Positions 1 through 5,164 of a DNA stretch of 5,164 nucleotides are shown in pieces. Each line of letters begins with the position of its first letter. Position 1 is the stretch's first letter. The notes under the pieces are model-generated. The model did not search any database. It was not told the origin of the DNA and worked only from the letters and a program-made list of their open reading frames with translations. A program made the position numbers and the translations under genes. Origin of the DNA: Alphaproteobacteria bacterium (lineage in GTDB: Bacteria; Pseudomonadota; Alphaproteobacteria; Micropepsales; Micropepsaceae); contig CANGRN010000146.1 in assembly GCA_947455695.1 (NCBI GenBank), forward strand, positions 1-5,164, in the 5' to 3' direction.

Positions 1-1778
1 ATGTCCTTCAGATAGACCGGCTCGTTGTTCTTGTCATAACCCACCGGCTCCCTGGTCAGGTCCATGTTGACCGAACCGGCCAGCGCATACGCTACCACCA
101 GCATGGGCGAGGCGAGGTAATTGGCGCGCACCTGCGGATGCACGCGGCCTTCGAAGTTGCGGTTGCCGGAAATGACGGCGGCCGCCACCAGATCGGCTTC
201 GGTCACCGCCTTGGCCACCGGCTCGGGCAGCGGGCCCGAATTGCCGATGCAGGTGGTGCAGCCATAGCCGGCCAGCGTGAAGCCCAGCTTGTCCAGCGCC
301 TTGTCCACGCCGGCCTTGGCCAGATAGTCGGTGACGACCTGCGATCCCGGCGCCAATGACGTTTTCACCCAGGGGCGCACTTTAAGGCCGCGCTTGACCG
401 CCTTTTGCGCCAACAGGCCCGCACCCATCATCACATTGGGATTGGAGGTGTTGGTGCAGGAGGTGATGGCGGCGATCACGACATCGCCGTGCCCGATGGA
501 GACTTCGCTGCCTTCCAGCTTGGCGCGCTTGTTGGCGGTGTCTTCCTTCTTCCAGGTCTTGATCAGGTGTTCGGCGAAATTGCCCGAGATGCCGCCCAGC
601 GCGACGCGGTCCTGGGGACGCATCGGGCCGGCCATGCAGGGCTCGACCGAGTCCATGTCCAGCGACAGCGTGTCGGTGAAGACCGGATCGGGGCTCTTGG
701 CGTTGCGCCACAGGCCCTGGGCCTTGGCGTACTTCTCCACCAGCGCCACGCGCGCCGGCTTGCGCGCGGTGTTCTTGAGGAAGGCGACGGTTTCGGAATC
801 GATCGGGAAGAAGCCGCAGGTGGCGCCATATTCCGGCGCCATGTTGGCCAGGGTGGCGCGGTCTTCCAGGGTCAGTTCGTCCAGGCCCGGGCCATAGAAT
901 TCGACGAACTTGCCCACCACGCCCTTCTTGCGCAGCATCTGGGTGACGGTCAGCACCAGGTCGGTGGCGGTGACGCCGGTGTTCAGCTTGCCGGTCAGCT
1001 TGAAGCCCACGATTTCGGGGATCAGCATGGAGATGGGCTGGCCCAGCATGGCGGCTTCCGCCTCGATGCCGCCCACGCCCCAGCCCAGCACGGCCAGGCC
1101 GTTGATCATGGTGGTATGGCTGTCGGTGCCCACCACGGTGTCGGGGAAGGCGTATTCGATGTTTTTCTTCTTCGCGTCCTTGCCCTTGCGCACCCAGATC
1201 GTCTCGGCCAGGTATTCCAGGTTCACCTGATGGCAGATGCCCGTGCCCGGAGGCACCACGCGGAAATTCGCGAAGGCCTGCTGGCCCCAGCGCAGGAACT
1301 GGTAGCGTTCCTGGTTGCGTTCATATTCGACCGCCACGTTCTTCTTGAAGGAATCCTTCTGGCCGAAATTGTCGATCATCACGCTGTGGTCGATGACCAG
1401 ATCGACTTCCGCCAGCGGATTGATCTTTTCGGGATTGCCGCCCAGGGTCTTCATGGCGTCGCGCATGGCGGCCAGATCGACCACCGCCGGCACGCCGGTC
1501 AGGTCCTGCATCAGGACGCGCGCGGGGCGGAAGGCAATTTCGCGGTCGGACGTGCGCTTCTTGCCCCAGTCCACCACCGCCTTGATGTCGTCCTTGGTGA
1601 CGGTCTGGCCGTCTTCGTAGCGCAGGAGGTTTTCCAGCAGCACCCGCATCGAATAGGGCAGCCTGGAAATGCCCTTGAGACCGTTCTTCTCGGCCGCGGT
1701 CAGGCTGAAATAGACATAGCTTTTGCTGCCGACCTTCAAGATCTTGCGGCACTTGAAACTGTCCAAGCTCTGCGTCAC
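1..1778 (-). CDS. acnA: Aconitate hydratase AcnA, C-terminal part beyond window
   Basis: This is the cytoplasmic [4Fe-4S] enzyme that isomerises citrate to isocitrate via cis-aconitate in the TCA and glyoxylate cycles. The window holds 592 codons of an expected 890 or so; the left edge cuts it after PVYLKD, before most of the C-terminal swivel domain. Seen in the sequence: RPARVLMQD and [12 protein letters not shown] near the N-terminus, [24 protein letters not shown] (D219, S220, H221), SCTNTSNP with Cys441, [17 protein letters not shown] with Cys507 and Cys510, and [12 protein letters not shown]. The three cysteines match the cluster ligands of E. coli AcnA (435, 501, 504) with a constant offset of six, so the enzyme looks intact. 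I chose the GTG start at 1778 because translation from it ([12 protein letters not shown]) begins at the family's usual point, with a purine-rich stretch upstream. An in-frame ATG at 1823 would add 15 residues. The gene is transcribed divergently from the gene at 1972. AcnA family assignment is very secure. Confidence 0.97.
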   Translation of the reverse strand, partial: MTQSLDSFKCRKILKVGSKSYVYFSLTAAEKNGLKGISRLPYSMRVLLENLLRYEDGQTVTKDDIKAVVDWGKKRTSDREIAFRPARVLMQDLTGVPAVVDLAAMRDAMKTLGGNPEKINPLAEVDLVIDHSVMIDNFGQKDSFKKNVAVEYERNQERYQFLRWGQQAFANFRVVPPGTGICHQVNLEYLAETIWVRKGKDAKKKNIEYAFPDTVVGTDSHTTMINGLAVLGWGVGGIEAEAAMLGQPISMLIPEIVGFKLTGKLNTGVTATDLVLTVTQMLRKKGVVGKFVEFYGPGLDELTLEDRATLANMAPEYGATCGFFPIDSETVAFLKNTARKPARVALVEKYAKAQGLWRNAKSPDPVFTDTLSLDMDSVEPCMAGPMRPQDRVALGGISGNFAEHLIKTWKKEDTANKRAKLEGSEVSIGHGDVVIAAITSCTNTSNPNVMMGAGLLAQKAVKRGLKVRPWVKTSLAPGSQVVTDYLAKAGVDKALDKLGFTLAGYGCTTCIGNSGPLPEPVAKAVTEADLVAAAVISGNRNFEGRVHPQVRANYLASPMLVVAYALAGSVNMDLTREPVGYDKNNEPVYLKD

Positions 1779-1971
1779 GGAAAGCCCCCATTCCTTGTTA
1801 TTAACGGCTTCCCGTTTAGTCATAATTCGGCCCGAAAGGAAGGCGCGACCGTGCCTCACCCCCTCCCCTGCGGGCTTAAATTTGCCCCAATGGAATGGCA
1901 TTATCTTAGGCAATGAAGGGGGTTGGTTGCCAAAGCCAGCCAATGGCGGAAGCAACCGCTGTGAGAGTCGC
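1779..1971. promoter_or_regulatory. Divergent intergenic region, acnA and exported protein
   Basis: These 193 bases separate two divergent starts and must hold the promoter of each unless leaderless internal starts are used. The DNA is noticeably more AT-rich than the genes around it, at 1795-1828 and 1875-1908. A perfect small inverted repeat, GTTA-T-TAAC, lies at 1797-1805 just upstream of the acnA ribosome binding region. A GAGTC at 1965-1969, which fits the GANTC target of CcrM-type methylases, sits three bases before the GTG of the exported protein. I could not find a convincing -35/-10 pair on either strand; AT-rich stretches such as TTAAATTT (1877-1884) and TTATCTT (1901-1907) are candidates only. 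No riboswitch or RNA gene is evident. Confidence 0.4.
1785..1796 (-). promoter_or_regulatory. Probable ribosome binding region of acnA
   Basis: Read on the minus strand this is AAGGAATGGGGG, ending six bases before the GTG at 1778. The AAGGAA part lies 12 bases from the start, which is long, while GGGGG is at a usual distance. The alternative in-frame ATG at 1823 has no purine-rich Shine-Dalgarno stretch before it. This and the family N-terminus favour the GTG start. Confidence 0.5.
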
Positions 1972-2778
1972 GTGAGAACCAAAGTCGCAATCCTGACCCT
2001 GCTCGTGGCAAGCACCTCGCTGGCCTTGGCACCTGCTTGGGCACAGCCTGACGCCCCACCCGGCACGCCGCCCGGCATGGCATCGCGCCTGGCCGCCGAG
2101 CGCGTGGGTCCGCTGCAACCGGGCCTCTACAGCGCAGGCGATGGCAACTTCACCCTGGCGCCCTATGGGGCGGGCAAGTACCTGCTGCGCTTTTCGGGGC
2201 GGGCGGAAAATTTCGTCCTGAACATGGATCGCGGCTCGCTGGGCGCAAAGCTGCTGAAATATGACACCGGCACGACGGCCATCCGCGTTTCGGTGTGGGG
2301 CGGCATGACGCTTTACACCCAGGATGCGCCGCAGGGCGTGCCCGCCACCTATCAGGGCGTGGCGCCGGCGCCCGACACCTTGTCGGTCTCGGCCGGCGAG
2401 CTGCAGACCGCCTTTGGCGACGAGGCCAGCCACCTTACCTATGTCCAGAATATCGCCATCAAGTTTTCGGCAGATCCCGCCGTGCTGTCGGCCGACGCGG
2501 AAACCCGCGGCCGCGCCTTTGACGCCCTGACCAATGCCGCCACCGGGATCGAGCGCTTCCTGGCCGCCAATCCTGCCGGCCACCGCACCCTGGCCAAGCG
2601 CATCAACAGTGTGAAGGTGGCCGAAGGCGGCAAGCCCACCATCACCATTTCAGGCCAGACCCTGCTGGTAAGTTTCGTTCCGGGCGAAGGCCATGAAGGC
2701 CATGCCTCATCGCTGGCGATCCAGCAGGAACTGTCCAAGCTGCTGGCAACATCCGCGCGCGACGTCGCCGTCAAATAA
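1972..2778 (+). CDS. Exported protein of unknown function (possibly DUF4908)
   Basis: The product is 268 residues with a clear Sec signal peptide: basic RTK, a hydrophobic run at about residues 5-20, then APAWA with likely cleavage before QPDAPP. A proline-rich linker (28-36) leads to a mature domain. It has a beta-rich first half ([23 protein letters not shown], then [13 protein letters not shown] at 104-116) and a helical stretch at 183-215 ([18 protein letters not shown]). The end, 223-268, has a strand pair and a final helix ([13 protein letters not shown]). There are no cysteines, no transmembrane segment beyond the signal and no catalytic motif I recognise. The VWGGMTLYT element and overall size recall DUF4908, known mainly from Caulobacter relatives; this is from memory and unverified. 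The GTG start at 1972 gives a normal signal peptide but only a weak GAGAG at 1963-1967. A TTG at 1927, after AAGGGGG at 1916-1922, would add 15 residues. The function is unknown; it probably acts in the periplasm or outside the cell. Confidence 0.85.
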   Translation: MRTKVAILTLLVASTSLALAPAWAQPDAPPGTPPGMASRLAAERVGPLQPGLYSAGDGNFTLAPYGAGKYLLRFSGRAENFVLNMDRGSLGAKLLKYDTGTTAIRVSVWGGMTLYTQDAPQGVPATYQGVAPAPDTLSVSAGELQTAFGDEASHLTYVQNIAIKFSADPAVLSADAETRGRAFDALTNAATGIERFLAANPAGHRTLAKRINSVKVAEGGKPTITISGQTLLVSFVPGEGHEGHASSLAIQQELSKLLATSARDVAVK

Positions 2779-2806
2779 AAACGGCGCCCCGAAGGAGCGC
2801 CGTTTT
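2778..2806. terminator. Bidirectional rho-independent terminator
   Basis: ACGGCGC (2781-2787) pairs perfectly with GCGCCGT (2797-2803). The stem extends by AAA/TTT outside, and CC/GG can pair inside around a GAA loop after one C/A mismatch. It is flanked by AAAA on the left and TTTT on the right, so on either strand the hairpin is followed by a short U-run. It lies between two convergent genes: it overlaps the last base of the stop codon at 2778 and lies 17 bases past the stop of the minus-strand gene at 2824. It can therefore end both transcripts. Confidence 0.88.
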
Positions 2807-2823
2807 CATTCTCGTAAACAGAT

Positions 2824-4062
2824 TTACTTCGACATGACCGTGACGCGGCCGACACTGGTGTCGCCGGCAATCAGATTGTCCTTGGGATCGAACACCCAGT
2901 AGCTGGCTTCGGTGAACTGGCCGAAGCCCACGCCCATGCCATTGCCGATCGCGCCCACGATCTTGCCGTCGCGGGTCATCTTCTGGAACTGGCCGTCCTG
3001 GCCCGAGGCCATCCAGGGATTGCCCTTGTGGTCGAAGTTGAGCGCGCAGACCAGGTTCTTCATCTGCAAGGTCTTCACGAAACGGCCGTCCGCCGTATAG
3101 ACGACGATGCGATATTGTTCGCGGTCGCCGATCCACACATCGCCATTGGTGGGATCGATGGCAAAGCCGTGGGTGGAATCGAACTTGCCCTGCCCCACCT
3201 CATTGCCGAACCACTGGCCGACAAACTTGCCGTCCTTGGTCAGATGCACCACCCGCGCCACGCCTTCGACGTTCCACGGTTCGGGACCGTCCACGTCGTT
3301 GGGGCTTTCATTGGCATGGCCGCCGCCGATATAGACGTCGCCGTTGGGGGCGAAGGCCACCATCACCGGCTGCCAGAGCAGGCGCTGGCCCTTTTCCTCG
3401 ACCCAGTCGCCGGGCTTGCCCTTGGTGCCGATGGTCATCAGCAGCTTGCCCTGCGGCGACAGCTTCATCACCGTGGCCTGGCCATTGTCGGTGATCCAGA
3501 CATTGTCTTCCTTGTCGACCGCCATGCCATGGGCCTTGTCCTGGTGACCGATCTCGCTTTCGGGCACTTCCAGGATCAGCTTGTGGTTGGCATCGAACTT
3601 CATCAGCTGGGTCACGCCGGCGGGCGAACGCTTGAAGACCCAGAGATTGCCCTTGGAATCCAGCGCCACCGACGGGATGCCGCCAATGCCCTTGGGCACG
3701 AAATAGGGATAGGAAAATTTGTAGCCCATGGTCTGGTCATATTCGACGCGGGCCAGCTCACCACGCTTGAAACCGTTCTTGCGGCCACACATGGGCGAAT
3801 GGCTGCACTGGGCGCCGCCGGCGCCGCCGGGCACGCGCGGACGCCCGCCCATCAAGGCAGCGCGTTCCTCGCGCGGGATCACATGCACGGTGCCGTCGGC
3901 ATCCACCAGCGTGAAGCCGGTGGGATCGGGAAAGGACGAGCCCAGATGCCAGGCGGGGGTGCCGTTCTTGGCCGGCTCGGACTGGATCGCCAGCCGGTCG
4001 GCCTGGGCCCAGGCGGCGGTGGCCGCCAGCATCAAAAAGCCGGCGCCTGCAAAAACCTTCAT
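2824..4062 (-). CDS. Secreted six-bladed beta-propeller protein, NHL type
   Basis: The product is 412 residues. A signal peptide (MKVFAGAGFLMLAATAAWA, likely cut after residue 19) sends it to the periplasm or outside. After an N-terminal strand region (about 38-65), six NHL-like blades can be read, each with a D-x-x-G-N/D-V/L-W core. They start near residues 129 (VALDSKGNLWVF), 178 (MAVDKEDNVWIT), 234 (VAFAPNGDVYIG), 298 (FAIDPTNGDVWIG), 340 (LNFDHKGNPWMA) and 386 (YWVFDPKDNLIAG). Blade 3 carries a long glycine- and asparagine-rich insertion (HANESPNDVDGPEPW). His178 and His298 occupy the blade position where peptidyl-alpha-hydroxyglycine alpha-amidating lyases place metal-binding histidines, but I cannot see an obvious third, so enzyme activity is not shown. 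Cys86 and Cys92 form a CX5C before the propeller. The ATG at 4062 has GGGGAG seven bases upstream, which fixes the start. It faces the gene ending at 2778 and diverges from the one at 4197. The fold call is strong; the ligand or reaction is unknown. Confidence 0.93.
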   Translation of the reverse strand: MKVFAGAGFLMLAATAAWAQADRLAIQSEPAKNGTPAWHLGSSFPDPTGFTLVDADGTVHVIPREERAALMGGRPRVPGGAGGAQCSHSPMCGRKNGFKRGELARVEYDQTMGYKFSYPYFVPKGIGGIPSVALDSKGNLWVFKRSPAGVTQLMKFDANHKLILEVPESEIGHQDKAHGMAVDKEDNVWITDNGQATVMKLSPQGKLLMTIGTKGKPGDWVEEKGQRLLWQPVMVAFAPNGDVYIGGGHANESPNDVDGPEPWNVEGVARVVHLTKDGKFVGQWFGNEVGQGKFDSTHGFAIDPTNGDVWIGDREQYRIVVYTADGRFVKTLQMKNLVCALNFDHKGNPWMASGQDGQFQKMTRDGKIVGAIGNGMGVGFGQFTEASYWVFDPKDNLIAGDTSVGRVTVMSK

Positions 4063-4139
4063 GTCGAAACTCCCCGCGGTTCGTTGGTTGGCCGGACAAT
4101 AGCCGATTGGGTGAGCCTGTCGCCCCCGATTTTGGCGGC

Positions 4140-4168
4140 TTGAGCGCGCAGGCCGCGAGGATTATCGT
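4140..4168 (+). promoter_or_regulatory. Candidate sigma-70-type promoter for repeat protein gene
   Basis: TTGAGC at 4140-4145 and TATCGT at 4163-4168 are separated by 17 bases. Each matches the TTGACA/TATAAT consensus at four of six positions. Transcription would begin near 4175 and give a leader of about 20 bases that still contains the AAGGAG site. A match this loose can occur by chance in this base composition. Confidence 0.25.
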
Positions 4169-4183
4169 GGCCTTCGCAACTGC

Positions 4184-4189
4184 AAGGAG
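4184..4189 (+). promoter_or_regulatory. Shine-Dalgarno site that decides the start at 4197
   Basis: AAGGAG lies seven bases before the ATG at 4197. The frame is also open back to an ATG at 4107, but that start has no such site. It would also place 30 extra residues in front of a normal signal peptide and use up most of the intergenic region. The start at 4197 is therefore preferred. Confidence 0.85.
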
Positions 4190-4196
4190 CAGGACA

Positions 4197-4706
4197 ATGC
4201 GTTTGCTGACCACCGCCTTGATCGTGTTTCTGGCTACGCCCGCGCTGGCGGCGCTGGACGATGCCAATGCGCCGGTGCTGGCGGTGACGCCCAGCGGCGA
4301 TGGCAATCCCGATGCCGTGACATGCCGCGCGCCGCAGCCGCTGCCCGGCGGCGGCATGGGCCCCAAGGTCTGCATGCACAACAATGTCTGGGCGCGTCTG
4401 ACCATGACCGGCCAGGATCTCAGCGCCGATGGCAAAAGTGTGTTCCTGCGTCCCACCGTCGCCAACCCGTCCGGCGCGGGCGATCCCGATGCGGTGACGT
4501 GCCGGCGCCCGATGACCTCCACCGCCAGCCGCACCACGGCAGGGCCCGAAGTGTGCCTGAGCAATCGCCGCTGGAAGGACCTGGCGCGAGAGGACAAGCG
4601 CATCGACAAGGATGGCCAGGTGGTCAGCACCCGCATCTATGGTCCGGGCGGCGCCGGGCCTGACGGCATTCCTGTGGTGTCGGCGAGTGTTTCGCCGGCG
4701 CTTTAA
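4197..4706 (+). CDS. Small secreted protein with two two-cysteine repeats
   Basis: The product is 169 residues of unknown function. Residues 1-18 (MRLLTTALIVFLATPALA) are a typical signal peptide, with cleavage before ALDD. The mature part has two copies of one unit. Copy 1 (about 34-68) reads PDAVTCR, then GPKVCMHNNVWARL; copy 2 (about 93-129) reads PDAVTCR, then GPEVCLSNRRWKDL. Each is followed by a polar stretch with a DG pair (DLSADG, RIDKDG). The only four cysteines are Cys43, Cys59, Cys102 and Cys120, two per unit, so a disulfide in each unit after export is likely. The tail (148-169) is glycine- and proline-rich and looks disordered. The cysteine-spacer-glycine-VC-xxN-xxW pattern recalls short secreted proteins of alphaproteobacteria with one CR...VC...W unit, but I cannot name a family. 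It diverges from the propeller gene and converges on the cupin gene, with overlapping stop codons. The start rests on AAGGAG at 4184. Confidence 0.85.
   Translation: MRLLTTALIVFLATPALAALDDANAPVLAVTPSGDGNPDAVTCRAPQPLPGGGMGPKVCMHNNVWARLTMTGQDLSADGKSVFLRPTVANPSGAGDPDAVTCRRPMTSTASRTTAGPEVCLSNRRWKDLAREDKRIDKDGQVVSTRIYGPGGAGPDGIPVVSASVSPAL
4290..4400 (+). repeat. Repeat unit 1 of secreted two-cysteine protein
   Basis: Encodes residues 32-68. The unit runs from the PSG/PDAVTCR segment (Cys43) to GPKVC (Cys59) and NVWARL (Trp65). The cysteines are 16 residues apart. The spacer is rich in proline and glycine (PLPGGGMG). Confidence 0.75.
4467..4583 (+). repeat. Repeat unit 2 of secreted two-cysteine protein
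   Basis: Encodes residues 91-129. PSGAGDPDAVTCR (Cys102), GPEVC (Cys120) and RRWKDL (Trp126) align with unit 1, with the cysteines 18 residues apart. The spacer has diverged to a serine/threonine-rich stretch (MTSTASRTTA). The PDAVTCR match is strong at the protein level, while the DNA differs at several wobble positions, so the duplication is old rather than recent. Confidence 0.75.
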
Positions 4707-5107
4707 TCCGGCGTAAAGCCGTCCGGCGCCATTTCGAATTTTGAAAATTCAAAGCCGGGGGCAACCGTGCAGCCGACCAGGGTATAGTCGCCCAGGCTGC
4801 GCGCCGCCTGCCAGGCATTCGGCGGCACCACCAGTTGCGGCACCTGCGCCTCGTCTATGTCCGCGCCCAGCACATAGGTGTCTTTGCCGATCTTCAACTC
4901 CAGCGGCGCGCCGCGATAGAAATGCCAGACTTCGGCGGCATCCACCCGGTGCCACCGCGACGTCTCGCCAGCCTTGAGCAGGAAATAGATGGCGGTGGAA
5001 TGCGCGCGGCCTTCGTTGGTGTCCCGGTAAGTCTCGCGAAAGTGGCCGCCTTCGGGATGCGGCTTCAGATCCAGCAACCGGATCAACCTGTCGGCTTCAG
5101 CGGTCAT
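4703..5107 (-). CDS. Cupin_5 (DUF985) family protein
   Basis: The product is 134 residues, a complete single-domain protein of the Cupin_5/DUF985 family (the yeast YML079w type). No signal peptide is present, so it is cytoplasmic. Family landmarks appear in order: LKPHPEGGHFRETYR (14-28), STAIYFLLKAGETSRWHRVD (37-56), EVWHFYRGAPLEL (59-71), VVPPNAWQAAR (93-103) and VGCTVAPGFEFSKFEM (111-126). His53, Glu59 and His62 sit where cupins usually bind a metal or ligand. The biochemical role of the family is not established, and sugar or nucleotide ligands have only been proposed. The ATG at 5107 overlaps the TGA of an upstream frame as ATGA, with no strong Shine-Dalgarno site, which suggests translational coupling. 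The stop at 4703-4705 overlaps the stop of the convergent gene, and there is no terminator between them. The family call is firm; the function is unknown. Confidence 0.93.
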   Translation of the reverse strand: MTAEADRLIRLLDLKPHPEGGHFRETYRDTNEGRAHSTAIYFLLKAGETSRWHRVDAAEVWHFYRGAPLELKIGKDTYVLGADIDEAQVPQLVVPPNAWQAARSLGDYTLVGCTVAPGFEFSKFEMAPDGFTPD

Positions 5108-5164
5108 GCGGCGGGACTCAGCCGCGCGCCGCTTTTGGCCATCTTGGCCATGGCGGCGGCGATG
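5104..5164 (-). CDS. C-terminal end of an upstream gene, partial
   Basis: A minus-strand frame enters from the right edge and ends at TGA 5104-5106 after 19 codons (IAAAMAKMAKSGARLSPAA). Third positions are mostly G or C, as in the neighbouring genes. The stop shares ATGA with the start of the cupin gene, the usual arrangement of coupled genes in an operon. The fragment is alanine- and lysine-rich, and too short to assign to a family. It could also be a chance open frame, since only 61 bases are visible. Confidence 0.5.
   Translation of the reverse strand, partial: IAAAMAKMAKSGARLSPAA

Larger units (their letters stand above)
4063..4196. promoter_or_regulatory. Divergent intergenic region, propeller and repeat protein
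   Basis: These 134 bases separate two divergent genes, both with good ribosome binding sites: GGGGAG at 4070-4075 on the minus strand and AAGGAG at 4184-4189 on the plus strand. Promoters for both genes are expected here. The best rightward candidate is annotated separately; for the leftward gene I see only a CTATTGT (minus strand, near 4099-4105) with no good -35 partner. No hairpin or operator-like repeat stands out. Confidence 0.4.

Noticed and set aside
405..1916. A 503-codon plus-strand open frame antisense to acnA
   Set aside because: It lies opposite a certain aconitase gene. Its product is a His/Asp/Gly/Gln/Val-rich string with no domain order or family motif, the usual mirror of GC-rich codon usage.
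1923..1944. TTGG/CCAA repeats (TTGGTTGCCAA and a further GCCAA) before the exported-protein gene
   Set aside because: The arms are only four bases long and imperfectly spaced, so chance is as good an explanation as a regulator site.
1906..2583. A 225-codon minus-strand open frame opposite the exported protein
   Set aside because: The plus-strand frame has a textbook signal peptide and a terminator just after its stop. The antisense product is a Gly/Arg/Gln-rich shadow.
3028..4143. A 371-codon plus-strand open frame antisense to the propeller gene
   Set aside because: It has the same mirror-frame composition and no signal, motif or ribosome binding site. The opposite strand holds a clear signal peptide and six propeller blades.
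3758..4636. A 292-codon minus-strand open frame spanning the propeller start and the repeat-protein gene
   Set aside because: It is arginine-rich, crosses two genes and the intergenic region between them, and is in the wrong frame for both. It has no recognisable domain.
4690..4735. GC-rich GGCGC/GCGCC stretches around the shared stop codons, considered as a terminator
   Set aside because: The possible stems are short, interrupted and lack a U-tract, and they fall in coding sequence of both genes.
4736..4750. Perfect AT-rich palindrome GAATTTT-G-AAAATTC
   Set aside because: It lies inside the cupin gene and encodes the conserved EFSKFE segment, so Glu, Phe and Lys codons explain it. No U-run follows that would make it a terminator.

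Overview
This 5,164-base window comes from a GC-rich bacterial chromosome, most likely an alphaproteobacterium. That is inferred from the GC-rich third codon positions, the alphaproteobacterial look of the aconitase N-terminus and the mix of small secreted proteins; Caulobacterales or Rhizomicrobium-like relatives are a guess. I see no mobile element, CRISPR array, tRNA or rRNA, and no stretch over 200 bases lacks a gene. It reads as ordinary chromosome.

Layout from left to right. Minus strand 1-1778 is the first two thirds of aconitase AcnA, cut by the left edge, with all three iron-sulfur cysteines visible. A 193-base divergent intergenic region follows. Plus strand 1972-2778 encodes an exported protein of unknown function. 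It converges on minus strand 2824-4062, a secreted NHL-type six-bladed beta-propeller, and the two share a strong hairpin terminator. A second divergent region (4063-4196) leads to plus strand 4197-4706, a small secreted protein built from two copies of a two-cysteine repeat. Its stop codon overlaps the stop of minus strand 4703-5107, a Cupin_5 (DUF985) protein. The ATG of that gene overlaps by four bases the TGA of a minus-strand reading frame entering from the right edge.

Only the aconitase has a firmly known job, citrate to isocitrate in the TCA cycle. Three of the four other complete genes carry signal peptides, so the centre of the window is an envelope or secreted cluster. The genes alternate in direction and do not form one operon, so no joint pathway can be claimed. 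The only likely operon is the cupin gene with the partial frame upstream of it.

I found no clear new biological system. The points most worth a second look are the duplicated two-cysteine repeat protein, the propeller with possible lyase-like histidines, and the choice of start for the aconitase gene.
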